A stretch of DNA of 60,012 nt, taken from Phycisphaerae bacterium (GTDB taxonomy: Bacteria > Planctomycetota > Phycisphaerae > UBA1845). The notes under the pieces are model-generated. The model worked only from the letters and a program-made list of their open reading frames with translations, ran no database searches and was not told where the DNA came from. Position 1 is the stretch's first letter; every line of letters begins with the position of its first letter. Shown here one piece after another: positions 25,757-34,525 of the stretch. A program made the position numbers and the translations under genes. The DNA lies in the NCBI GenBank assembly GCA_021604825.1, contig BQJS01000005.1:1-60012 (forward strand), read 5' to 3'.

Positions 25757-27385
25757 CTATCGGCGCACCACGCGCATCATGACGTAGACATCGACGATGG
25801 CCACCAAAGCGATTCCGGACCATATCAAAAACAGACCGCTGGCCGGTGTGGCTGACTTTTCAATCATCTGCTTGCCCATCATGATCATGATGATCACAAA
25901 CAGGCTCGGTACAAAGCTGATTCCGAAGGCGACGAGTACCTGCGAACCTTTGAATACAATGCCCAGCGCCGCCCCAAGGATGACCAGCGCGAATACGCTC
26001 AGGCTGAAGGCCATGCGAGAGTGCATTACACCGATGATGTCACGGTCCAACTTGTCGGCTCGGACGAGCAATTCACCGCGCTCTTCGTCGATCTCTTCGC
26101 CCAGGTCGAGGGATTTTAGATCGACGTTGAGCAGTTTGGCGTCACCATAATCGCGGGTTCGATTCATCACTTCTTCGGGAACTTCGATGGCGGCGAGGTT
26201 GCGCCGGTCGTCGCGAACAATACCGCCGGGTGCGAGTGGGTCGTGGATCTCGACATTACCATTGGCTTGAAGAAACACGCCGGCGCGATTGTTCGGGCGG
26301 TCTCGGCGATCGACTAGCATGACCACGCTGTCGGATTTAATGGTGCGCTTCTTCTTTCCGTCGATGAATTCGTCGATCTCTACTCCACCGTCGAAAAGTG
26401 GGCGACCTGTCTTCGGGTCGGGTTGAAGTTTCGGCGAGCGGATGGCAAACCGAATGTTGCCGTCCGCGAGCGTGACCAGTCCTTTGTCGAGGAACTGCTG
26501 TTTCACGTCGCGATAGAGCAAGACGAGGCTGATGCTGGCCTGAATCTTCTGGATCTTTTCGGCGACGGCGGGGTAGCTGGCCGGGTCGTTTTGAAACACC
26601 AGCAACTCGCCCAATGTCAGCCACTTGACCTTGATGGGAATGCTGTCGGGCAGCGAAAATGGGCCGAGGTTTTCGTGCCCGCTGTCGATGTAGCGGCCGT
26701 CCTTGATGTCGTAGAGACTTAGGTCGTACATGTCGCCGGTGATTTCGGGTGTGCCGTTGGGCGAGTCAAACCCAATACCGACGTTGCCAGCCGTCCCCAC
26801 GCGCGTCCAGTTGTCGTCTTTCATCAGGACGAAAGCGACGCCGCCCAATCGAAGGGTTGTGCTGTCGTTTTCGCTTTTTGCCGGTTCGATCTCAGCCGTC
26901 TCTGCGAAAATCGTGAAGCGGTCGCGATTGACGGACAACCGTTCGGGCGACGACAGGCGCTGTTTGATGATACGCGGCAGGTCCGATGCGACGTACTCGT
27001 CGATGTTGCGGACCATGCTGGGGATCATGAAGTTGAAAAACACGAACGATACGATCGCGGAGGCGAGACTGATCACCATTGTCGGCAGGAACAGTTCGTG
27101 GATGTTGATGCCGCTGCTTCGGCAGGCGACGAGTTCGTTGTCGGCGCTAAGGCGGCCGTACGTGACGGTGGCGGCGAAGAGCGCTGCGATGGGCAAGGTG
27201 AGCGTTCCCGCGACAGGGAAGATGAGTGCCATGATCTTGAGAAGCTGTAGGGCGGAAATGCCTTCCAGCTCCAGCATGTTCATCACGCCACCGCCCAGGC
27301 CCAGGACGGCCATCAAGCCAACCGCCGTCAGCAGGAACGACTTCCCCATCTCTCTAAAGATGTACTTCTGAAGTGTCCAGAGCAT
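25757..27385 (-). CDS. LptF/LptG-family permease (first of pair)
   Basis: A 542-residue YjgP/YjgQ permease with the same plan as its neighbour: N-terminal helices (FREMGKSFLLTAVGLMAVLG, and LKIMALIFPVAGTLTLPIAA), a periplasmic domain, and C-terminal helices near residues 445-540. It is about 150 residues longer than the usual LptF, the extra length being in the periplasmic part (about 130-440). The two permeases in tandem resemble lptF-lptG and should form the heterodimer served by LptB, which is not in this window. Confidence 0.87.
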   Translation of the reverse strand: MLWTLQKYIFREMGKSFLLTAVGLMAVLGLGGGVMNMLELEGISALQLLKIMALIFPVAGTLTLPIAALFAATVTYGRLSADNELVACRSSGINIHELFLPTMVISLASAIVSFVFFNFMIPSMVRNIDEYVASDLPRIIKQRLSSPERLSVNRDRFTIFAETAEIEPAKSENDSTTLRLGGVAFVLMKDDNWTRVGTAGNVGIGFDSPNGTPEITGDMYDLSLYDIKDGRYIDSGHENLGPFSLPDSIPIKVKWLTLGELLVFQNDPASYPAVAEKIQKIQASISLVLLYRDVKQQFLDKGLVTLADGNIRFAIRSPKLQPDPKTGRPLFDGGVEIDEFIDGKKKRTIKSDSVVMLVDRRDRPNNRAGVFLQANGNVEIHDPLAPGGIVRDDRRNLAAIEVPEEVMNRTRDYGDAKLLNVDLKSLDLGEEIDEERGELLVRADKLDRDIIGVMHSRMAFSLSVFALVILGAALGIVFKGSQVLVAFGISFVPSLFVIIMIMMGKQMIEKSATPASGLFLIWSGIALVAIVDVYVMMRVVRR

Positions 27386-27695
27386 GTGGGTTGTATCTCT
27401 TCACTGTGCGGGCTGCACACAGTTGAATTCATCGGGCGCGGTTCGCGCAGGCCGACGCTGTGAAGTCTATCTGCGACGGCATCAGCGTTCAATTTGCCAG
27501 ATGCCGTATGCTGGGTTAGCGAAACAACTTATGGTAGGTGATCGCAGGTTGAATGCAACAATCGGGTTGGCGATGGCGGAAGGGGATTTGCTCGACGGGA
27601 TCGGGCTTGGCGACCGATAGAAGGGCGTGGGTTGTATGAATTTCAAGCCGAAACCCGAGACCAAGCGGGTTGATTAACGATCAGGAACGCAGACC
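27386..27695. other. Divergent intergenic region, no gene seen
   Basis: 310 bases between the permease and heptose genes, which point away from each other, so both promoters should lie here. Short open frames exist but show no protein-like composition or good ribosome binding site. I see no clear operator. Confidence 0.5.
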
Positions 27696-29294
27696 TTGAA
27701 GTCGGATCATAAGCGCAAGATTGTAGAGTTGACCGAGTTGATTGGCATTCTGGATAAGCTTCGCGCATCCGGGAAGGTGATCGTGCAGTGTCATGGGTGT
27801 TTTGACATTGTGCATCCGGGGCACTTGCGATATCTCGAATTTGCTCGCCGGCAGGGTGACTTGTTGGTGGTGACGTTGACCGGTGACGCGGCGATTGAAA
27901 AAGGCGAGCAGCGTCCGCACATTCCACAGGAACTTCGGGCGGAGACGTTGGCGGCGCTGGAGTTTGTGGACCACGTCTACATCGATCCGTCGCCGACGGC
28001 TGAGTCCGTTCTTGAAGCGCTTCAGCCCAATATTTATGTGAAGGGTCGCGAGTATGAAACGTCGCGCGACGAGCGCTTCCTGAGCGAGAAATCGATCGTC
28101 GAGTCGAAGGGTGGGAAGGTGATCTTTTCGAGCGGCGATGTCGTGTTCAGTTCGACGAAGCTGATCGATTCGATTCAAAGTGATGAGGTGTTGGCCCATG
28201 AACGGTTGACTGCTGTTTGCAACCGCCATGAGATTGATCAGAACTCGACGTCGACAATCCTGGACAAGATCGAAGGTTTGCGTGTTGGCGTTGTGGGCGA
28301 CGTGATTCTCGATCGGTATGTTTTCTGTGATGCCAAAGATGTTGCGGATGAGTCGGCGATGTTGTCGCTCTCGCAGATTGAGGAACGGCGGTTTGTGGGC
28401 GGGGCTGCGATCGTTGCGCGACATGCGGCTGCGATGGGGGCTGACACGTTCCTGCTCAGTTGCCTCGCCGATGATGATGATTCGCAGAAGGTTGCAAAGG
28501 TGCTTTCCGACGAAGGCGTTGGCCTTAATGCGCTGTTGACGCGGCCCGGGTTGGTTCAGAAGACGCGCTTTCTGGTTGAGGAAAGCAAGCTGCTGAAAGT
28601 CGAATCGGGCGAGAGTGTTCCGCTGGATTCGGTTTCGGAACGGGAGGCGTCGCGCGTGCTGGAGGGGCGGTCGCGTGATTTGGATGCGATGATCATCTGC
28701 GATTTCGGGTATGGCACAGTGACGGCATCGCTGCTCGCGCGGGTGCTCCCGTGTCTGCGAGCAAACGTGCCGATTATTGCTGCTGACGTTAGCGGATCGC
28801 GGGGAAGTTTGCTGCGTTTTCGGCATGTCGATTTGATGTGTCCGACGGAGCGGGAATTGCGGCATACGCTGCACGATTTTGATCGCGGCATGTCGAATGT
28901 GGCTTATCAGCTCTTGCAGCAGACACAGGCGCGTCACTTGATTTGCACGCTGGGCAAGCGCGGGTTGGTGGCGTTCGATCGTGCCAGCCAGGATGAGACC
29001 TCGCCCAATTGGGATCAACGGTTGCTAAGCGATCATTTTGCGTCGTTTGCGGATCGGGCCATCGATCGATTGGGATGTGGCGATGCGTTGTTAGCCGTCT
29101 CCACGCTGGCGCTGGCAGCAAAAGGCAGCCTTATCCAAGCCGCATATCTGGGCAATGCCGCGTCGGCAATCGAAATCGAGCAACTGGGCAATCAGCCCAT
29201 ATCGAGTGACATGATGCGGCACTGGCTAAGTCAGCGCACCGAGTTGAACGTCGTACCAAAAGCCAAGAAGCGAATGGCTCCGACGAGAACGTAG
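27696..29294 (+). CDS. Bifunctional HldE-like protein with reversed domain order
   Basis: A 532-residue fusion. Residues 1 to about 165 are a nucleotidyltransferase with GCFDIVHPGHLRYLEFA (HxGH motif at about 38-41); residues about 185-525 are a PfkB/ribokinase-type kinase with VVGDVILDRYVF, a GGAAIVARHAAAMGA segment and the anion hole/catalytic base DRLGCGDALLA. In E. coli HldE the kinase comes first and the adenylyltransferase second; here the order is swapped. The activities would make ADP-heptose precursors for lipopolysaccharide or a related sugar nucleotide. The start is TTG with AGGAA upstream; its TAG stop is inside a REP-like repeat. Confidence 0.85.
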   Translation: MKSDHKRKIVELTELIGILDKLRASGKVIVQCHGCFDIVHPGHLRYLEFARRQGDLLVVTLTGDAAIEKGEQRPHIPQELRAETLAALEFVDHVYIDPSPTAESVLEALQPNIYVKGREYETSRDERFLSEKSIVESKGGKVIFSSGDVVFSSTKLIDSIQSDEVLAHERLTAVCNRHEIDQNSTSTILDKIEGLRVGVVGDVILDRYVFCDAKDVADESAMLSLSQIEERRFVGGAAIVARHAAAMGADTFLLSCLADDDDSQKVAKVLSDEGVGLNALLTRPGLVQKTRFLVEESKLLKVESGESVPLDSVSEREASRVLEGRSRDLDAMIICDFGYGTVTASLLARVLPCLRANVPIIAADVSGSRGSLLRFRHVDLMCPTERELRHTLHDFDRGMSNVAYQLLQQTQARHLICTLGKRGLVAFDRASQDETSPNWDQRLLSDHFASFADRAIDRLGCGDALLAVSTLALAAKGSLIQAAYLGNAASAIEIEQLGNQPISSDMMRHWLSQRTELNVVPKAKKRMAPTRT

Positions 29295-29316
29295 GGTGCG
29301 GCTTGCCGCACCTGTT
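29291..29316. repeat. REP-like palindrome flanking the RAYT gene, form A
   Basis: GTAGGGTGCGGC-TT-GCCGCACCTGTT pattern with perfect arms GGTGCGGC and GCCGCACC. The TAG of its head is the hldE stop codon. It lies 45 bases before the RAYT start. Confidence 0.75.
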
Positions 29317-29361
29317 ATCCGTTTGTCTTAAAATCAATAACATCGCAACCAAGACATCGCC

Positions 29362-29937
29362 ATGCCCGACTACCAACGCCTATTCGCCCCAGGCGCAACA
29401 TTCTTCTTCACAGTGGTCACGAACTTCCGAAAGCCAATCCTAAGCAGTCGACCTGCGCAAGAGTGCCTGCGGTCTGCATTTCGCCATGTTCAACTGCGTT
29501 ATCCATTTGAAATCGACGCCTGCGTGATCTTGCCCGATCATCTCCATTGCATTTGGACGCTACCGAAAGACGAAACCAACTTTTCGATGCGATGGTCGGC
29601 AATCAAAGCTACCTTTACGAGGCAGTTCGTCGCAGGTGGCGGCTCTGAAACAGCCCGGAGCGAATCGCGCCGAAAGCGCGGGGAACGTGGCATCTGGCAA
29701 CGCCGATTCTGGGAGCACATTGTGCGAAATGAGACTGAGTTCGGCGTGTATGTGGACTACATTCATTACAATCCCGTTAAGCACGGTCTGGCGCGATGCC
29801 CACATGAGTGGGGGCCTTCGAGCTTTCATCGATGGGTGCGAGACGGTGAGTATTTGAAGGACTGGATGTGTCTATGCGATGGGGGCCTAAAAAGTCCACC
29901 GAAGTTTGGTGCCGTTGAGCGATTCGTGGGCGAATGA
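29362..29937 (+). CDS. REP-associated tyrosine transposase (RAYT, Y1_Tnp family)
   Basis: A 191-residue Y1-type HUH nuclease. The start FFFTVVTNFRKPILSS fits RAYT proteins; the metal-binding motif is VILPDHLHCIW (about residues 56-66) and the catalytic tyrosine lies in YVDYIHYNPVKHGL (about 130-143). The tail SSFHRWVRDGEY is also typical. In E. coli and Pseudomonas such proteins cut and join REP palindromes and are thought to spread them. Here inverted family 1 palindromes lie 45 bases before the start and three bases after the stop, and five more copies are scattered nearby. The gene appears intact. Confidence 0.92.
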   Translation: MPDYQRLFAPGATFFFTVVTNFRKPILSSRPAQECLRSAFRHVQLRYPFEIDACVILPDHLHCIWTLPKDETNFSMRWSAIKATFTRQFVAGGGSETARSESRRKRGERGIWQRRFWEHIVRNETEFGVYVDYIHYNPVKHGLARCPHEWGPSSFHRWVRDGEYLKDWMCLCDGGLKSPPKFGAVERFVGE

Positions 29938-29940
29938 CGT

Positions 29941-29966
29941 AACAGGTGCGGCGAGCCGCACCCTAG
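29941..29966. repeat. REP-like palindrome flanking the RAYT gene, form B
   Basis: AACAGGTGCGGC-GA-GCCGCACCCTAG, inverted relative to 29291-29316. Its CTA forms the TAG stop codon of the minus-strand gene that follows. Confidence 0.75.
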
Positions 29967-30775
29967 TTCGATGGCAAGTCGTACGTCAATATCAGCGATG
30001 AACGATTTGATTCATCCGATCCAGCTTTCGCCAGATTGTAGTATAAGATGTAACGGCCTGTTCTGCTGAGTCTACCCAGAGCGAGTTTCTCCACGACTCC
30101 GGTCATGGTTGCGGTGTCAAAATCTCTGACGGCCCATTGTACCCCATTCCACGGCCCGGTTGCACTTTGTGCTTCGCTTGCAGTTACTTCAGAACGGTTA
30201 TCTCCAATTCCGTTGGTCGTTATGAGGACGTCCTTTATGAGATCGATCTGAATGCCTTTCAGGACTTCGAGACCTGTTCCGCCTTGGAATTCGAATCGGC
30301 CCTCCGCGATCTCTTTGCAATCCAACAATGCTCGCCCAACTTCAACCGTCGTGAGTTGATTATTCAGGCCCAGGAATTCATCGTATTCTTCTTTGGTGAT
30401 TCCCATTCGTGCATCGTAAGGCAGTGGCTCGCCCGGCTGCGCGTGCTCTCTAACGAAATTCGCATACCACTCGGAGTTTGAAGACATGCCGGCCATCATC
30501 TTCTTCATTAACTCATGGGCTCTTGGCGGCGCCCCTAATTCGAGAATCTGCACATCGACACGCCCTTTCGGAATCAAAGCTCTTGCTGTATCCGTTCTTG
30601 AATGGGGTTTTGGCGCATTCCGTTTGCTTTGGTTGGTTTGGCGGCTGGCTTCTGTCTTGCTTTTGGAGCCGCGTTCTTGCGGATGCGCCGATTCGTCGCA
30701 GGCGTTCGTGGCCAAGACGGATAGCATCAAGAAAACTACCATGATCCAATTTCGCTGTCTTCGCGGTATGGCCAT
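29963..30775 (-). CDS. Exported protein of unknown function
   Basis: I do not recognise this 270-residue protein. It begins with a signal sequence (NWIMVVFLMLSVLATNAC, a weak lipobox), followed by a Lys/Ser/Thr/Gln-rich linker (about residues 27-65) and a compact domain rich in beta-strand patterns (VDVQILELG, FEFQGGTGLEVLKGIQIDLI, GPWNGVQWAVRDF, TGRYILYYNLA). It probably sits in the periplasm. The stop codon lies inside a REP-like element, so the very C-terminus may have been changed by that insertion. Confidence 0.6.
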   Translation of the reverse strand: MAIPRRQRNWIMVVFLMLSVLATNACDESAHPQERGSKSKTEASRQTNQSKRNAPKPHSRTDTARALIPKGRVDVQILELGAPPRAHELMKKMMAGMSSNSEWYANFVREHAQPGEPLPYDARMGITKEEYDEFLGLNNQLTTVEVGRALLDCKEIAEGRFEFQGGTGLEVLKGIQIDLIKDVLITTNGIGDNRSEVTASEAQSATGPWNGVQWAVRDFDTATMTGVVEKLALGRLSRTGRYILYYNLAKAGSDESNRSSLILTYDLPSN

Positions 30776-30807
30776 GTTTGTTGTTCCTGCATTTGGGCGT
30801 ACGACTT

Positions 30808-30833
30808 AACAGGTGCGGCAAGCCGCACCCTAC
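30808..30833. repeat. REP-like palindrome, family 1, form B
   Basis: AACAGGTGCGGC-AA-GCCGCACCCTAC, the exact reverse complement of the copy at 29291-29316. It fills most of the gap between the exported protein gene and the end of fbp. Confidence 0.75.
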
Positions 30834-30840
30834 GTTTGGG

Positions 30841-31842
30841 TTAACCCTTATCCATGAATTCATGCACGCGGGCTACTTCGGACTTGCTGCCGATGATGAG
30901 CGGGGTGCGTTCGTGCATGTGTTGCGGGGTTTTTTCCATGATTCGATGCTCCCCGTCGGTGGCGGATCCGCCGGCTTGTTCTGCGAGGAAGGCCATTGGG
31001 TTGGCTTCGTATAGTAGGCGAAGCTTACCTTCCGGCGATTTTTGCGTTGGCGGATAGAGAAACACGCCGCCGCGCAGCAAGGTGCGATGGAAGTCGGCGA
31101 CGAGTGAGCCGATATAGCGCTGCGTGTAGTTGTCGGTCTTGGCCCAGTCCAGATAGTTCTGAATTCCTTTGGGAAATGACGCCCGGTACGCTTCGTTGAT
31201 GCTATAGGTCTTGCCCGCGTCGGGCATCTGCACGTTTTCCTGGTGCAGTACGAACGCGCCGATGTCGGGATTGAGCGTGAACATATGTACGCCGTCACCG
31301 GTGGTGTAGGCGAGAACGGTGCTGCTGCCGTAGACGACGTAACCCGCAGCCAGCTGGCGAATGCCCGGCTGAAGGATGTGCTTTTCGGGACCGTCGCTCG
31401 GCCAAACGTCTTCGCGCTTGTGCAGCACGGAAAAAATTGTTCCGATCGAAACGTTGACGTCGATGTTGCTGGACCCATCGAGCGGGTCGAAGAGGACGAT
31501 GTAATTGCCGCTGCCCGACGAATTCTTGACGATACGCGGTTCGTCTTCTTCTTCCGAAACGAGGATGCCAATATTGCCGCGATATCCCAAGCATCGGACG
31601 ATCGTCTCGTTGGCGATCATGTCGAGCTTTTGTACGAGTTCACCCTGCACGTTGGCCTCGCCCGTTTCGCCGAGGACGTTGGTGATGCCGGCTCGACGGA
31701 CGTACGACTCGATGATCTTCGTGGCTAGGGTGATGCCGCTGAGCAGCCAACTGAATTGGCCCGTGGCGGTCGGGTGATTGCGCTGCTGTTCGATGATGTG
31801 CTGCGCGACGGTGACCAATCCGTGCATGGGATGGGATTCCAT
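30841..31842 (-). CDS. fbp: Fructose-1,6-bisphosphatase, class I
   Basis: A 333-residue enzyme of gluconeogenesis that removes the C1 phosphate. The metal-binding signature VLFDPLDGSSNIDVNVSIGT (about residues 108-127) and the substrate-binding RYIGSLVADFHRTLLRGGVF are typical; the C-terminal GSKSEV region is present. Length is normal. GGGAGC lies just before the ATG. With the PPi-type phosphofructokinase of this window it points to a flexible upper glycolysis. Confidence 0.95.
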   Translation of the reverse strand: MESHPMHGLVTVAQHIIEQQRNHPTATGQFSWLLSGITLATKIIESYVRRAGITNVLGETGEANVQGELVQKLDMIANETIVRCLGYRGNIGILVSEEEDEPRIVKNSSGSGNYIVLFDPLDGSSNIDVNVSIGTIFSVLHKREDVWPSDGPEKHILQPGIRQLAAGYVVYGSSTVLAYTTGDGVHMFTLNPDIGAFVLHQENVQMPDAGKTYSINEAYRASFPKGIQNYLDWAKTDNYTQRYIGSLVADFHRTLLRGGVFLYPPTQKSPEGKLRLLYEANPMAFLAEQAGGSATDGEHRIMEKTPQHMHERTPLIIGSKSEVARVHEFMDKG

Positions 31843-32053
31843 AGGGTTTCAGCTCCCGACTTCGTTGGACGTGTTCTGGTGAAACGTCTCACGGTACCGA
31901 TGCCGTGGTCCGATTGCAACAGACTCGCAGCCAGAATGCGGAAGGCTTATGATAAAGGTGTTGAAGCAATTGTTTCATCCGTCGAACAAATTGCCTCGCG
32001 TTTGAGTCCATCGCAATGGAAGCGCTTTCCCACTGGGCGGGGTTGTATTTGAG

Positions 32054-33172
32054 ATGACAACAGACCGAATCCAATTGATAAGCAATGCCAAGTTGATCGT
32101 GATCAAGATCGGCAGTGGTGTGCTGGCGGGCGTGGACGGTTTGAATCGCCGGGCGCTGCGGCGGCTGGGCAGCCAGATGGTTGCGATTCGCGAATCGGGG
32201 CGGCAGGTGGTCGTGGTTTCGAGTGGGGCGATTGCGTCGGGGTTGCAACCGCTTGGGTTGGTGCGGATGCCCAAGACGATTGTCGACAAGCAGGCAGCGG
32301 CAGCGGTTGGTCAACAAGTTCTGATGAACGCCTGGGCTGACGTGTTTCGCAAATCGCAGATCGCCGTCGGGCAGGTGCTCTTGACGTCCGACGACCTCGA
32401 CCATCGCTCGCGTTATTTGAATGCGAGGCACACGTTGGTGTCGTTGCTGCAACGGGGCGTGATTCCGATCATCAACGAGAACGACAGCGTATCGTTTGAA
32501 GAAATCAAGATGGGTGACAACGATCATCTGTCGGCATTGGTGACGACGCTCATTTCGGCGAACCTGTTGGTGATGCTGACGAATGTGGATGGGCTTCGGC
32601 GCGGTGGAGCGCAAGGCGAGTTGATCGAAACCGTGCGGGCGACCGATGAGGTGGACGGCCACGTGGGTCGATCGAAGAGTACGACGGGTGTCGGAGGGAT
32701 GGCTACCAAGCTGCAAGCCGCGCGATTGGTGGGACGATCGGGCATCCCGGCGATCATTGCGAATGGGTCTCGGGCGAAGGTGCTGCAAGACATCGTCGCG
32801 GGCAAGAAACTGGGGACATACTTCGAGCCCAAGACGAGCCGGCTCGACGTACGCAGACGCTGGATTGCAACGGCGACGCGTCCTCGCGGAAAAATCTTCG
32901 TCGACGACGGGGCAAAGAAAGCAATCGCATCGCGCAAGGCGAGTTTGCTTCCGTCGGGAATTACAAAGGTGGAGGGGCATTTTTCGGCAGGCTCGGTGGT
33001 TCGCATTTGCGACCAGAAGGGCGTACCATTTGCCCGCGGGCTGGTGTCGTACACCTCGGACGAAGCCAGCAAGGTGATGGGACGCAATAGCAAGGATATC
33101 CCGACCATTTTGGGTTACCGCTATCTTGACGAAATCATCCACCGCAACGACTTGGTGCTGGATGATGATTGA
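32054..33172 (+). CDS. proB: Glutamate 5-kinase with C-terminal PUA domain
   Basis: A 372-residue enzyme for the first step of proline synthesis. The amino-acid-kinase domain starts KLIVIKIGSGVLAGVDG and has VVVVSSGAIASGL (about residues 55-67), NENDSVSFEE (about 142-151) and VGGMATKLQAARL (about 212-224). The PUA domain occupies about residues 280-365. It precedes proA by 26 bases, the standard proBA order. The 211-base region to fbp is divergent and should contain both promoters. Confidence 0.95.
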   Translation: MTTDRIQLISNAKLIVIKIGSGVLAGVDGLNRRALRRLGSQMVAIRESGRQVVVVSSGAIASGLQPLGLVRMPKTIVDKQAAAAVGQQVLMNAWADVFRKSQIAVGQVLLTSDDLDHRSRYLNARHTLVSLLQRGVIPIINENDSVSFEEIKMGDNDHLSALVTTLISANLLVMLTNVDGLRRGGAQGELIETVRATDEVDGHVGRSKSTTGVGGMATKLQAARLVGRSGIPAIIANGSRAKVLQDIVAGKKLGTYFEPKTSRLDVRRRWIATATRPRGKIFVDDGAKKAIASRKASLLPSGITKVEGHFSAGSVVRICDQKGVPFARGLVSYTSDEASKVMGRNSKDIPTILGYRYLDEIIHRNDLVLDDD

Positions 33173-33198
33173 GGACGTTCTTCTGACGGTGGTTTGTG

Positions 33199-34443
33199 AT
33201 GACTGAGATTGAATCCAAAGCGAAAGCCGCCCGCGATGCCTCTTTTGTGTTGGCGTCGCTTTCGACCGAAGCAAAAAACCGCGTGTTGATCGATTTGGCC
33301 GATCGGTTGGCCAGCGAGCGCGGTGCGATCCTGGCGGCTAACCAGAAGGACATGGCCGACGCCCGTGAGTCGAATCTTTCCTTTGCCAAACTCAAACGCC
33401 TCGAACTCACTGAACCATTGTTGGAGCAGATGGCCGACGGACTTCGGCAGATCGTGGCGCTTCCCGATCCGATTGGCGAAGTGGTCAAGTCGAGCAAAAC
33501 CGATGCGGGGTTGGCAGTGCAAAAGGTGCGCATTCCGCTGGGCGTTATTGCGATGATCTACGAATCGCGCCCGAACGTGACGGTCGATGCGTTTGGCCTG
33601 TGCTTCAAAGCCGGTAATGCGTGTTTTCTCAAGGGCGGGAAAGAGGCGGCGCACTCCAACGCGGCGCTGGCGGAGTTGGCGAGGGCGGCACTGCGGGCGA
33701 ACAGCCTGCCGGAAGCGGCGGTCGAAGTGATGACCACCAACGACCGCGATGCGATACGCGAACTGTTGACGATGGAAAAGTATTTGGATTTGGTCATCCC
33801 GCGCGGTGGGACAGCACTGATTCAATTCGTACACGAGCATTCGCGCATCCCGATGGTGCAGCATTTTCATGGCGTTTGTCATGTTTACGTGGATGTCGAT
33901 GCCGATTCAGCGAAGGCCGTGCCAATCTGTGTCACTGCGAAAACATCCTCGCCGGCGACTTGCAACACGCTTGAGTGCGTCTTGATCCATGCCGATCGCG
34001 CGGACGAATTAGTGCCGGTATTGTGCAAGGAGTATGCCGATGCCGGTGTCGAGGTGCGTGGCGATGATCGCGTGTGCAAACTGGCATCGAGTGCGAAAGC
34101 TGCAACCGACGACGACTGGGGCTGCGAATACTTGGATATGATCGTGGCGATGAAAGTGGTGGATGACATCGATGATGCGATCGACCACATCCGCCGCTTC
34201 GGATCGAATCATACCGACGCGATTGTCAGCGAAAGCGCCGAAGCCCAGCAGAAGTTTATCAAGAATGTGGGTTCGTCGTGTGTCCTGACCAACGCCTCAA
34301 CGCGTTTCAATGACGGGTATCAACTCGGTTTGGGTGCAGAGATCGGCATCAGCACGTCGCGCATTCACGCCTATGGGCCCATGGGCTTGGAAGAATTGAC
34401 CACCCAACGCTATGTCGTCCGCGGCGAGGGACAGGTGCGATGA
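33199..34443 (+). CDS. proA: Gamma-glutamyl phosphate reductase
   Basis: A 414-residue aldehyde dehydrogenase-like enzyme that reduces glutamyl phosphate made by ProB. It shows YESRPNVTVDAFGLCFKAGN (about residues 115-134), LKGGKEAAHSN, the catalytic Cys region PATCNTLECVLIH (about 250-262) and NASTRFNDGYQLGLGAEIGI near residue 365. ATG 33199 is preferred; a GTG immediately before it is in frame. Its stop lies 82 bases before the next gene, which probably belongs to the same transcript. Confidence 0.95.
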   Translation: MTEIESKAKAARDASFVLASLSTEAKNRVLIDLADRLASERGAILAANQKDMADARESNLSFAKLKRLELTEPLLEQMADGLRQIVALPDPIGEVVKSSKTDAGLAVQKVRIPLGVIAMIYESRPNVTVDAFGLCFKAGNACFLKGGKEAAHSNAALAELARAALRANSLPEAAVEVMTTNDRDAIRELLTMEKYLDLVIPRGGTALIQFVHEHSRIPMVQHFHGVCHVYVDVDADSAKAVPICVTAKTSSPATCNTLECVLIHADRADELVPVLCKEYADAGVEVRGDDRVCKLASSAKAATDDDWGCEYLDMIVAMKVVDDIDDAIDHIRRFGSNHTDAIVSESAEAQQKFIKNVGSSCVLTNASTRFNDGYQLGLGAEIGISTSRIHAYGPMGLEELTTQRYVVRGEGQVR

Positions 34444-34525
34444 ACGGCCCGGGCTGTCAACTTGCGGATTCGATCGGCGGAGCCCGTTCGATCAGGTCGG
34501 CGAACTGAATTTTACGGCGGATCTG

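Noticed and set aside
27681..29018. 445-codon minus-strand frame opposite the HldE-like gene
   Set aside because: Shadow of a well-supported gene with shadow-like composition and no motif.
31889..33274. 461-codon minus-strand frame opposite proB
   Set aside because: It lies antisense to a clear proB, is rich in Arg/His/Gln as expected for a shadow frame, and shows no domain or ribosome binding site.
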